Notes: generated by a model not told the origin, from the sequence alone. Counted from the first letter of the stretch, positions 1 to 6,821 are shown. The stretch is 10,270 nucleotides of DNA from Thermoproteota archaeon (GCA_013153895.1 JAADDN010000199.1:1-10270); one strand, 5' to 3'. A program made the numbers and translations.

Positions 1-1317
1 CTTTGCTATGAGAGACATTATGTTAAATGTTCTACTTCTTCTAACTTTACTACACATGTTATCTCTCAATTTTGACCAGTTAATTGGAATTTTAACTAAT
101 GTTCCATCAAGGTCAAATATTATAAGTTTCAGGTTTTTAACTATCTTCGATATTTTTCTACGAATAACATTATAATACTTTTCTCTCCACATACTTCTAC
201 GAAATCTTCCTGATAATACTGCTAATGTTCGTGTTATAACTCCATATAGAAGTTCTGGAGGGTCATCTAGATGTATATCTGATGCATGTATTATTCCTCG
301 CTTAAGAACTTTCTTAATCATACTCAAGTATACATGTACATTATCTCTAAGGTAATGCATTGATGCTATTACCCAGTAGAAAATGTTTCCTATATGTACA
401 TCGTGTTCACATTTTACATCTTCATTACATATCTTAAGAAGCTCGCATGTCAAGTCTAGACCTGAAGCATATGATAATTCTAGACTACCCCAGAACTTTG
501 GATTAATCTCTATCACATATATGTCTCCTGTCTCTACATGTCTCTTCATCTCGATCATTACAGGTCCTGTCCATTTTAGGTAAGATAGAAATCTTCTACC
601 AACATGTATAAGCTCGATATCGAAGTCAAGTTTAGATGCTACACTAGGTCCACCACTAGCTTTCTCTTCTATCAATCTTACGTGAGTGTACTCTATTAGA
701 GGTCTTCCTTCTAATGCTATTGCAAAGTATCCACATCCGATACCTGGTACATATTCTTGAACAAGAACCTCATATCCGATTTTCGATCTGAGAGTTTCCT
801 CGAGATCATCTCTATCACTTACATATGTAGGCCTGGCAGCATCTCCTCTACCCTTTATAACAGCAGGATAACCTATCTCGGACTCGATAACTCTGACACA
901 TGTGTCCAGGTTCTCCACCTTAGTCAGTAGTGTCTTAGGGTAGAGAACTCCCAACTTTGAACATAATTCACCCAATTTGAACTTGTCTGACGCATATCTA
1001 ACACCTCTCACCTTAACAGTCTTAAGTGGATGATCCTCGATCTCGCTTATGTATAAGAAGTCCTCAAACGATATTGGAATAACTATATCAACATTATACT
1101 TCTCTCTCAAATATTTAAGTAAGGTCATCATATCTTTAGGAGATCTCACACCACTTACCCTCAATCGGCGATCTATGAATCTAGAGAACACATATGAACG
1201 CCAGTTTCTAAATATAGCAATGATAGTGTAATCATGCTTTTTCAAGCTTCTCAAGACTGGGTAAGCTTTCTTATAGTCTGCTGATAGTACTGCAGCTATC
1301 TTACGGGTAGATCTCAA
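1..1317 (-). CDS. ATP-grasp ligase-like protein with C-terminal HAD domain, 3'-partial
   Basis: The reverse strand reads open for 439 codons from a TTG start to the window edge, so the C-terminus is missing. Residues about 1-300 look like an ATP-grasp enzyme of the COG3919 type (ATP-dependent carboxylate-amine/thiol ligation). Seen are the DKFKLGELCSKLGV segment (111-124), the ATP-binding lysine in PAVIKGRG (K155), QEYVPG (E188 region), and the metal-binding IEINPKFWGSLELS strand with E270 and N272. A helical linker of roughly 90 residues leads to IIFDLDGTLV (D402, D404), which is HAD motif I, so a phosphatase-like domain begins near residue 395 and continues outside. The TTG is chosen because a TAG lies in frame four codons before it and no ATG occurs until residue 63. 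It overlaps the end of the RNase Z gene by 17 bases, suggesting co-transcription. The substrate is unknown; the ligase/phosphatase pairing is seen, its reaction is not. Confidence 0.85.
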   Translation of the reverse strand, partial: MRSTRKIAAVLSADYKKAYPVLRSLKKHDYTIIAIFRNWRSYVFSRFIDRRLRVSGVRSPKDMMTLLKYLREKYNVDIVIPISFEDFLYISEIEDHPLKTVKVRGVRYASDKFKLGELCSKLGVLYPKTLLTKVENLDTCVRVIESEIGYPAVIKGRGDAARPTYVSDRDDLEETLRSKIGYEVLVQEYVPGIGCGYFAIALEGRPLIEYTHVRLIEEKASGGPSVASKLDFDIELIHVGRRFLSYLKWTGPVMIEMKRHVETGDIYVIEINPKFWGSLELSYASGLDLTCELLKICNEDVKCEHDVHIGNIFYWVIASMHYLRDNVHVYLSMIKKVLKRGIIHASDIHLDDPPELLYGVITRTLAVLSGRFRRSMWREKYYNVIRRKISKIVKNLKLIIFDLDGTLVKIPINWSKLRDNMCSKVRRSRTFNIMSLIAK

Positions 1318-2239
1318 TATAGTATTTCTCTAGATCATTTGCAATATATGTATTTCTGAATATTGATCTAGCTTCTTGAAGGAGCTTATCTTCAAGACCT
1401 TCATACCTGGCACTTATATGTGTGAGTATTAGAATCCTAACATTAGCTTTCTTAGCTATCTCAGCAGCATCTATGGTTCGTGAATGACCTTGAGGCCATA
1501 TGCATGCTGGATCCTCTTCAGCACTGAACGTTGACTCATGTATTAATACATCAGCATCTCTAGCTATATTCACAACATTCTCGCAAGGTGCTGTATCTCC
1601 AGTATAAACTATCTTGAAAGGACCTCTCCTCCTAAGTTCAACAACATCTTCAGGACGTATAACTCTACCATCATCTAAAATAACTTCCTCACCTATGTGA
1701 AGCGCTCTCCAAAATCTTGTAGGAATCTCTAACTTCTGAGCAATCTCTGGACGAAACTTACCTAGAGGAACCTTCCACTGAAGAAGATATGCTATATTTG
1801 TAACATTGTGAATAGTTTCTACACATTTAACTTCTAGATCACCGTCCTCAATTACTGTAACAACATTATTGCTAGGTTTTACTTCTATGATATGTATTTT
1901 AAAGGGTAAGGATCCTATAAATTTTACTGAGGAGTATAACATTTCTTTCAGTCCTGGAGGTCCAACAATTGTGAGATCTCTAGTTCTTCCTAGAAGAGCC
2001 ATACTCGATATAAGACCTGGAAGACCAAATACATGATCACCATGTAAATGTGTTATCAATACTATATCTATCCTACATACTGATACTCCAACTTGTAGAA
2101 GCCTATGTTGTGTTCCTTCTCCACAGTCAAGTAATATGAACCTCTTATTATCTTGAACTAAGATTGCTGGTAAACTTCTAGTCTTAGTAGGAGTTCCAGC
2201 AGACGTGCCAAGAAACGTTACAATGATCCACTTCGACAC
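1301..2239 (-). CDS. rnz: Ribonuclease Z (tRNA 3'-endonuclease)
   Basis: Metallo-beta-lactamase nuclease that cuts tRNA precursors after the discriminator base to remove 3' trailers. With the GTG start it is 312 residues, the usual archaeal length. It opens with VTFLGTSAGTPTKTRSLPA, carries the zinc motif THLHGDH (H64, H66, D68, H69) after DCGEGTQHRLL, and later has YTGDTAPCENV, LIHESTF and GHSRTIDAAEIA, which supply the remaining metal ligands and the family's C-terminal histidine. An ATG at 2368 in the same frame would add 43 residues with no family similarity and would cover the promoter of the divergent L37e gene. The GTG at 2239 sits 28 bases from a TATA-like box, which fits a leaderless mRNA. 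The ATP-grasp gene follows with a 17-base overlap. Family assignment is very secure; the start is a strong inference. Confidence 0.95.
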   Translation of the reverse strand: MSKWIIVTFLGTSAGTPTKTRSLPAILVQDNKRFILLDCGEGTQHRLLQVGVSVCRIDIVLITHLHGDHVFGLPGLISSMALLGRTRDLTIVGPPGLKEMLYSSVKFIGSLPFKIHIIEVKPSNNVVTVIEDGDLEVKCVETIHNVTNIAYLLQWKVPLGKFRPEIAQKLEIPTRFWRALHIGEEVILDDGRVIRPEDVVELRRRGPFKIVYTGDTAPCENVVNIARDADVLIHESTFSAEEDPACIWPQGHSRTIDAAEIAKKANVRILILTHISARYEGLEDKLLQEARSIFRNTYIANDLEKYYIEIYP

Positions 2240-2262
2240 ATGTACGTAAGTTAGAGAGAACG

Positions 2263-2271
2263 TATATTTAA
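2263..2271 (-). promoter_or_regulatory. TATA-like box of the RNase Z gene
   Basis: The minus strand reads TTAAATATA, centred about 28 bases upstream of the GTG at 2239. That is the archaeal box A distance to a transcription start, so the mRNA would start at or next to the GTG. Confidence 0.5.
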
Positions 2272-2337
2272 CACTCTCCAAATAATCATAAAAGATTAAT
2301 AAATCACAATAATGTGGAAGACCTCGTTCAACAAAAC

Positions 2338-2345
2338 CTTTAAAG
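2338..2345 (+). promoter_or_regulatory. TATA-like box of the L37e gene
   Basis: CTTTAAAG is centred 26-27 bases before the L37e ATG, the spacing expected for a leaderless transcript. No Shine-Dalgarno sequence precedes the ATG. Together with the box at 2263-2271 it makes the 128-base gap a divergent promoter region. Confidence 0.55.
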
Positions 2346-2367
2346 TAAGCACTATCCTCCTCAAGCA

Positions 2368-2556
2368 ATGGTCAAGGGAACAACATCATTTGGAAAGATG
2401 AGCAGTGGAAAGACACACATAAGATGTCCACGATGTGGTAGACATGCATACCATGTAAGAAAGAAGTACTGCGCAGCTTGTGGATGGGGAAGGAGCAGAA
2501 GAATAAGAAGATACTCATGGCAGAACAAGAAGGTAAATAAGCAGAGAGTGAAGTAA
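2368..2556 (+). CDS. rpl37e: Ribosomal protein L37e (eL37)
   Basis: Small zinc-binding protein of the large ribosomal subunit, shared by archaea and eukaryotes and absent from bacteria. The 62-residue product begins MVKGTTSFGKMSSGKTHIRC, very close to other archaeal eL37 proteins. It has a zinc ribbon of two CxxC pairs, CPRC (C20, C23) and CAAC (C35, C38), followed by a strongly basic tail (GRSRRIRRYSWQNKK) that contacts rRNA. The length is normal and the ATG is fixed by the conserved N-terminus. In many archaea this gene follows an Sm-like protein gene; none is found here. Instead a secreted-type membrane protein gene begins two bases after the stop, almost certainly on the same mRNA. The protein assignment is certain. 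Confidence 0.98.
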   Translation: MVKGTTSFGKMSSGKTHIRCPRCGRHAYHVRKKYCAACGWGRSRRIRRYSWQNKKVNKQRVK

Positions 2557-2558
2557 TA

Positions 2559-3299
2559 ATGAACATACTTAAAAACATAATCGCACCAACAGTAGCAGGA
2601 ATAGTAATAGCTCTCATACTTATAGCACTAGTACAGTCAGCACTATTATCCTCAAAACCAGTATCAACAAAATGGAACATAAAGACAGAACTTCCAATAG
2701 AAAAATTCTACAATATTATTGAGAATATTCTTAATAATGAGACGATAAAATGTTCAATAGATGCTAAAGGAAATAATAACATATTCATAGTGATACCACT
2801 ATCATACTCATACGTGACGTATAGAACGATGAGCGAGATCTATCTAGCACTTAACACGTCGTTTAACAAGGTCGGAAAGATAATATTGATACCATATGCA
2901 ATAACGATGAACGTGACATTACCATCAAAAGCCTCTCTTACAGTACTGAACTATACTATAAGACTTGTAAAGTACTGTGAAGTGAATGGTTATGAAAAGT
3001 TTATGAAATTAATTAGAGAGAATGCTACAAAAATTGTACAAGAGTTGAAGAATGTTACAGTAAGCATAAGTAAGGAAGAGTCTAGAAGAATATTCGATCT
3101 ATCAATAATGCTGGCAAGATCATCAGCTATATACGGTTTACTACAGAAATTACAGTACTATAGTTTTGTTACTCAGATAACACCTATCTTCATAGTATGT
3201 AGCTCAAGTAAGCATATATGTATAGCAGCTACATTAAGCGAGCTTAATACTGTTATCACAAATATTATGACTCAGGTACCTTACGGTTACTCAAAATGA
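2559..3299 (+). CDS. Unknown membrane-anchored extracytoplasmic protein
   Basis: I do not recognise the family. The 246-residue product starts with a short segment (MNILKN) and one hydrophobic helix at about residues 7-30 (IIAPTVAGIVIALILIALVQ), then no further convincing membrane segment. It therefore looks like a signal-anchored protein with its bulk outside the cell. In support, there are six N-glycosylation sequons (N60, N99, N118, N131, N155, N165) and four cysteines (C65, C140, C214, C221) that could form disulfides. No twin arginine precedes the hydrophobic stretch, so Sec export is likelier than Tat. It starts two bases after L37e and has no promoter of its own. Its last nine bases overlap the end of the convergent SpoIIM-like gene. 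No enzyme motif is visible. Confidence 0.8.
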   Translation: MNILKNIIAPTVAGIVIALILIALVQSALLSSKPVSTKWNIKTELPIEKFYNIIENILNNETIKCSIDAKGNNNIFIVIPLSYSYVTYRTMSEIYLALNTSFNKVGKIILIPYAITMNVTLPSKASLTVLNYTIRLVKYCEVNGYEKFMKLIRENATKIVQELKNVTVSISKEESRRIFDLSIMLARSSAIYGLLQKLQYYSFVTQITPIFIVCSSSKHICIAATLSELNTVITNIMTQVPYGYSK

Positions 3300-3878
3300 G
3301 TTTCTTATAGACATAATCTGCATAAGTGTAGCATACTCGAGAGCTGCTGCTATTATTAACAGTATTATTGATACACAATACTTAAGCAAGACCTTGAATA
3401 GAAGTTTCTTATCAACGTTTCCCTGAAATATTCTTATAGTTAAGCTCACACTATTCTCTAATGCTACAGCATATGCAGAGAGCTCAATTATGGCATATGG
3501 ATACAGTAATGTTATCAAGAGTGACGATACTAGAACTAATGTTCCTAACTGTCCTGTGCCAAACTTAGAGTACACGTATAATCCTAAGAACTGTCCTGTG
3601 TTCATCATTATCACAAACGCGTATAAGGGTCCGACTATGGGTAATGACATTCTTGTCGCTTGAACAAAATTGTTTAAGAATATTCCTAATGCACCCATTC
3701 TGAGAGCTTTCTCCATATATTGAGTAGTTTTCTCAAGTATGCTTGTAGGTACCTTAAGTACGTACTTGTATGATAAGTAGGCTGATATCACGTATATGAG
3801 TACGAGCACTAGGTAACATATTAGAAACTTCACGATGTATATTACTATGCTTCTAGTTCTGTCTTTCCTCTTCCTCAC
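3291..3878 (-). CDS. SpoIIM-like (DUF95) integral membrane protein
   Basis: The 195-residue product has a basic N-terminus (MRKRKDRTR) and about four to five hydrophobic segments (roughly 12-36, 62-75, 79-102, 111-140, 160-188). The FLNNF motif at 67-71 after a short amphipathic stretch, the MNTGQFLG segment (92-99) and PYAIIELSAYAVA (127-138, with E132 inside a membrane segment) resemble the SpoIIM/DUF95 family. That family is common in archaea, where its job is unknown; in sporulating bacteria it works with cell-wall remodelling machinery in engulfment. The start is GTG. It overlaps the upstream small gene by 26 bases, so the two are probably translated together. The stop overlaps the convergent glycoprotein-like gene by 9 bases. 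Family placement rests on motif resemblance only. Confidence 0.75.
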   Translation of the reverse strand: MRKRKDRTRSIVIYIVKFLICYLVLVLIYVISAYLSYKYVLKVPTSILEKTTQYMEKALRMGALGIFLNNFVQATRMSLPIVGPLYAFVIMMNTGQFLGLYVYSKFGTGQLGTLVLVSSLLITLLYPYAIIELSAYAVALENSVSLTIRIFQGNVDKKLLFKVLLKYCVSIILLIIAAALEYATLMQIMSIRNSF

Positions 3879-4086
3879 TATTTATCGAGCTATGACTTTC
3901 TCTTGTACTTAATATAGCTTTCATTTCTAATCCCTCACCTTCTCTAATTATCTCTACCTTAACTCGTCTACAGTATCTGGCTGCTTTCAATCTCTCCAAT
4001 ACCATTATCAGGAACTCCTCGAAGCTTAATCCATCATTGGGCTCGTATATTAGCACTTCTGTAACTCTTCTCACAGTAGTTGTCAT
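3853..4086 (-). CDS. Small unknown protein, coupled to the SpoIIM-like gene
   Basis: A 77-residue soluble protein of no family I recognise. The pattern suggests strand-helix-strand-strand: VTEVLIYEP, then FEEFLIMVLERLKAARYC, then RVKVEIIREGEGLEMKAILS. It ends in a polar, acidic tail (SSINSEEEERQN). It overlaps the start of the SpoIIM-like gene by 26 bases, and no other gene lies between them, so a partner or regulator role is possible but not shown. The start is open: ATG at 4086 or GTG at 4074. A TATA-like TTAATATTT (plus 4095-4103) lies 26 bases before the GTG, which would give a 73-residue leaderless product. The long overlap shows that at least one of the two minus-strand starts needs checking. 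Confidence 0.65.
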   Translation of the reverse strand: MTTTVRRVTEVLIYEPNDGLSFEEFLIMVLERLKAARYCRRVKVEIIREGEGLEMKAILSTRESHSSINSEEEERQN

Positions 4087-4125
4087 ATTCAGAGAAATAT
4101 TAACCTCATATGTAACATATCTACC

Positions 4126-5118
4126 CTAGTGACACCTCACTATAACTTTCAGTCCTCTCCTCTCTTCAGCTATCTTGAATGCTTCAGGACTAGACTCTAG
4201 ATCGATCACATGAGTGATACACTCATTTAACCTGAGTTCCTTCTTCCTCAGAAGAGTTATGATATGCTCCCACTCTCTGAAAGTTCCACATCTCGATCCT
4301 ATTAGAGATACCTCATTAACTACTAGTCTAGTATAGTTAATATTCACATTTAAGCCGTGTGTTGACTTAGCTATAACTACCCCACCAGGTCTAACTATGG
4401 ATAACGCAAGCTCAGCACCTGAAGGTGATCCAGATGCTTCAATAACTATATCTGGCCTTTCTTCAACATTTTTAAAATATTTATCAACCTCCTCTAAGCT
4501 CAGAGTCTTGAATCTTCTCCTGAAAAGCTCAGCTCTATGACCTCCCTTCACGATCACTGTCACGTCATAGCCAAGCTTCTCAAATATTAGTGCTGATATA
4601 TATGCGAGAGGTCCCTGACCTATGATGACGCATCTCCATCCAGCTGATCTAGGTATCGAGTATGCTGCATGTAGTGCTGCTGCAGCTGGTTCTATCAACA
4701 CTGCATCTAGATCGTCTACATCATCTACTATATGTAGGTTAGAGTATGGTACAGCAACGTACTCAGCCATTCCTCCATCTACATCTATTCCAATAGCTCT
4801 CCTATTTATACAGTGCGTGTACTGTCCAAGTTTGCAGAAGATGCATGATCCACATACTATATTTATCTCTGGAACAACTTTCCTACCTATGATCTCTCTC
4901 GGAACATCAGGTCCAACATCTTCTACTATTCCAACAATCTCGTGTCCTGGAATTATTGGCAGTTTTCTAGGAGGATAACTACCTCTATACATCGCTATGT
5001 CTGTCCCACATATGCCTACGTACCTAACCTTAACGAGAACCCAGCCTCTAGGAACCTTCGGCATCGGAACTCTACATACTTCAACTTCTCTAGGCCTCCT
5101 CAAGACGCATGCGAGCAT
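4126..5118 (-). CDS. Zinc-dependent MDR alcohol/polyol dehydrogenase
   Basis: Medium-chain dehydrogenase/reductase of the alcohol, sorbitol, threonine and glucose dehydrogenase group; it oxidises an alcohol with NAD(P). The 330 residues carry the catalytic zinc ligands C37 (GICGTD) and H59-E60 (PGHE), plus a further glutamate E143 in LIEPAAAALHAA. The structural zinc set is complete: C89, C92, C95, C103 (CGSCIFCKLGQYTHC). The Rossmann glycine motif is GQGPLA (167-172), with alanine at the third glycine. The second strand ends in VIVKGGHRAE with no acidic residue to bind the ribose of NAD, so NADP preference is plausible. The substrate cannot be named. A TATA-like box sits 26 bases before the ATG. 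It stands alone, 39 bases from the divergent CbiX-CbiC-like gene, and its stop is 39 bases from the small-protein gene. Confidence 0.93.
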   Translation of the reverse strand: MLACVLRRPREVEVCRVPMPKVPRGWVLVKVRYVGICGTDIAMYRGSYPPRKLPIIPGHEIVGIVEDVGPDVPREIIGRKVVPEINIVCGSCIFCKLGQYTHCINRRAIGIDVDGGMAEYVAVPYSNLHIVDDVDDLDAVLIEPAAAALHAAYSIPRSAGWRCVIIGQGPLAYISALIFEKLGYDVTVIVKGGHRAELFRRRFKTLSLEEVDKYFKNVEERPDIVIEASGSPSGAELALSIVRPGGVVIAKSTHGLNVNINYTRLVVNEVSLIGSRCGTFREWEHIITLLRKKELRLNECITHVIDLESSPEAFKIAEERRGLKVIVRCH

Positions 5119-5120
5119 AG

Positions 5121-5132
5121 AAATATTTTACA
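5121..5132 (+). promoter_or_regulatory. Possible TATA-like box of the CbiX-CbiC-like gene
   Basis: AAATATTTTACA is centred about 31 bases before the GTG at 5158, predicting a leader of only a few bases. It lies between the dehydrogenase start codon and that gene's own box, so the two divergent promoters are interleaved in 39 bases. Confidence 0.35.
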
Positions 5133-5139
5133 GCTAGAG

Positions 5140-5149
5140 TATAAATAAG
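5140..5149 (-). promoter_or_regulatory. TATA-like box of the dehydrogenase gene
   Basis: The minus strand reads CTTATTTATA, centred about 26 bases upstream of the ATG at 5118, which fits a leaderless transcript. Confidence 0.5.
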
Positions 5150-5157
5150 ACGTTACC

Positions 5158-6000
5158 GTGAAGAGAATAGGAATATTACTAATAGTGCACCCATGTAGAG
5201 AGAAGGAGAATAACGACATAAAGCTGCTAGTAGACGATATAGAGAGTACTCTCTCATCATTATATGAAGATAAGTGCGACATATATGTACTCTCAAGCTT
5301 AGAGAAAAACGATATTGAGAACACCTTGAGAATGTTATTAAACAAGTATGATAAGGTTATAGTTCTTCCACTACTTGTGAGAGAGGGATCACATTTTCAA
5401 GATATAGAGAACATAGTTAAGAAGATAAAGGAAGAGCATGATGGAAGAGTACTCCTCCTACCTACGCTCACGAGAATAGATTCTGTAAGGAGTGCACTAG
5501 TGTCAGAGATAGTTAACGTTATAGGTGTACCACAAAAATTTTTGAGGATATTTGAAGAAACAGGAGACTTATTACTTATCTCTGAACTAAGAATGAACTG
5601 TCCCTACTCTGAGGCTGCGAGAGCTGTCAAGAGGAGTAAGATTCTCACTACTGATGATGTGAGGATTCTCACGTTTGTAGATGTTGGGAAGATTTTTCCA
5701 GGATTGAAGGTACTTTTTGAAGAAGATTATACAAACTTTTCTTATCCTCCTCAGAGCATAGTAGTGATATGTAGGAGAACGCAAGCTTTAAAAAGCGTAT
5801 TGAAGAACATAGAGAAAGGTATAACACCTAGTCTGATAATTGCTGTATCACCAGCATTATCTAGAGAGGAGGTAGAGTTGAAGCGTAGTGTACTTAAGCT
5901 CAACATACCGACAATAGTGACAGTAGGCTCGAGAGGAGGACCGCACGTAGCTGGAATGATAATATCATCACTGATAGGTGAGGTAAATGAGCGAGGATAG
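5158..6000 (+). CDS. CbiX-type chelatase fused to a divergent CbiC-like domain
   Basis: The 280-residue product has two parts. Residues 1 to about 115 resemble the short archaeal CbiX, which inserts cobalt (or iron or nickel in relatives) into sirohydrochlorin. Both metal-binding histidines are present, H11 (LLIVHPCR) and H79 (PLLVREGSHFQDIE). Residues about 115-275 resemble CbiC/CobH, precorrin-8 methylmutase, which moves the C11 methyl group to C12 in cobalamin synthesis: RIFEETGD (130-137), ILTTDDV, and VGSRGGPHVAGMIISSLIGE at the end. The CbiC part has lost its hallmarks: E133 aligns with the active-site histidine of RxxHxTGD, CRRTQAL replaces GNAPTAL, and VELK replaces ESK. The half may be inactive or repurposed. 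No other cobalamin gene is in view. The start is GTG. The last 14 bases overlap tatC. Confidence 0.8.
   Translation: MKRIGILLIVHPCREKENNDIKLLVDDIESTLSSLYEDKCDIYVLSSLEKNDIENTLRMLLNKYDKVIVLPLLVREGSHFQDIENIVKKIKEEHDGRVLLLPTLTRIDSVRSALVSEIVNVIGVPQKFLRIFEETGDLLLISELRMNCPYSEAARAVKRSKILTTDDVRILTFVDVGKIFPGLKVLFEEDYTNFSYPPQSIVVICRRTQALKSVLKNIEKGITPSLIIAVSPALSREEVELKRSVLKLNIPTIVTVGSRGGPHVAGMIISSLIGEVNERG
5977..5983 (+). promoter_or_regulatory. Shine-Dalgarno sequence of tatC
   Basis: GGTGAGG lies a few bases before the ATG at 5987, inside the end of the upstream gene. It supports that start and internal translation initiation on a shared mRNA. Confidence 0.55.
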
Positions 6001-6766
6001 ACCTGAACCACTCTCAGCTCATCTACAGGAGCTCAGGAAGAGACTCATAAGAGTCATAATAGCCTTCATCATAGGATTCGTAGCAGGATGGCTACCTGTA
6101 CCATACTCTAACAATGGTAACGTTCTGTCAGCAATATTCTTAATGGAGTATAGACCTGTAGCAGCATACTTATACTATATGCTTGTTGTACGTCCATTAC
6201 CTAAGGATGTTAAGGTCATAACTTTAGGATTACTTACACCACTCGAGGTAGCGTTCTACATATGTATGCTATTAGGCACAATAGTGGCAGTACCAGTCCT
6301 AGCATTTGAGCTCTACCAGTTCGTTAAGAGGGGACTCTACCCCCATGAGAGAAGAGCATTTAAGATCTACTTTACGGCTGTTGGATTACTCTTCTTTGCT
6401 GGTGGAGTATTTGGATACATCGTTATTTATCATGCATTGATAAGACTGTACGTGATCTTGGCACCAATGTTTGGATTAAAACCATATATCTTAGCTAGGA
6501 ACATAATGAACGAGTTTCTTGGAACAATAATATTTTCAGGAATCTTGTTTGAGACTCCTATAATAATGCTTCTCCTATCTAAGATGGGTATTGTTAACCC
6601 AAAATCATACGTAGAGTATAGACCTGTAGTATATGCAATAGCTATGATACTCATAGCAATATTTAACCCAGATCCAACACTGCTGAGCTCAATAATATGG
6701 GTAGTAACGTTCATAATCTTGTACGAGGTTGGTATAGTCCTTGCAAAGAGAAGCAGGAGGACATAA
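5987..6766 (+). CDS. tatC: Sec-independent protein translocase TatC
   Basis: Core receptor of the twin-arginine pathway, which exports folded proteins across the cytoplasmic membrane. The 259 residues have the family's N-terminal signal-binding motif HLQELRKRL (12-20, with E15), six hydrophobic segments, TPLEVAFY (84-91), and the first cytoplasmic loop FELYQFVKRGLYPHERRAF (107-125), matching the signature around the conserved glutamate. The motif FNPDPTLLSS (226-235) corresponds to the TPPD segment of bacterial TatC. A stretch of about 40 residues between helices one and two (41-80) is longer and more hydrophobic than in bacterial TatC. It begins within the end of the upstream gene behind a Shine-Dalgarno sequence, so it is in an operon. 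No tatA is found nearby and no protein in the window shows a clear twin-arginine signal. Confidence 0.96.
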   Translation: MSEDRPEPLSAHLQELRKRLIRVIIAFIIGFVAGWLPVPYSNNGNVLSAIFLMEYRPVAAYLYYMLVVRPLPKDVKVITLGLLTPLEVAFYICMLLGTIVAVPVLAFELYQFVKRGLYPHERRAFKIYFTAVGLLFFAGGVFGYIVIYHALIRLYVILAPMFGLKPYILARNIMNEFLGTIIFSGILFETPIIMLLLSKMGIVNPKSYVEYRPVVYAIAMILIAIFNPDPTLLSSIIWVVTFIILYEVGIVLAKRSRRT

Positions 6767-6783
6767 AGAAGAGAGGAGACATG

Positions 6784-6791
6784 TATTAATT
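6784..6791 (+). promoter_or_regulatory. Possible TATA-like box before folE
   Basis: TATTAATT in the 55-base gap between tatC and folE is centred 26 bases before a TTG at 6813 and 35 before the ATG at 6822. It may give folE-nucS its own promoter in addition to read-through from tatC. Confidence 0.3.
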
Positions 6792-6821
6792 CTCTTACCA
6801 ATACCAATATGCTTGACAAAG

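Noticed and set aside
2240..2368. N-terminal extension of RNase Z to an ATG at 2368
   Set aside because: The extra 43 residues have no family match, the conserved N-terminus begins right after GTG 2239, a TATA-like box lies inside the extension, and it would cover the L37e promoter.
2372..2680. 102-codon minus-strand reading frame across L37e and the next gene
   Set aside because: It lies antisense to L37e and has no recognisable features.
4622..4978. 118-codon plus-strand reading frame inside the dehydrogenase gene
   Set aside because: It is antisense to a well-conserved gene, has low-complexity Ser/Thr/Pro composition, and no promoter or ribosome site.
6430..6819. 129-codon minus-strand reading frame within tatC
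   Set aside because: Its hydrophobic content mirrors the tatC helices and it has no start signals; it is a shadow.
6741..6821. Longer folE start at TTG 6741
   Set aside because: It overlaps the end of tatC by 26 bases and adds residues unlike any GTP cyclohydrolase; ATG 6822 (or TTG 6813) fits better.
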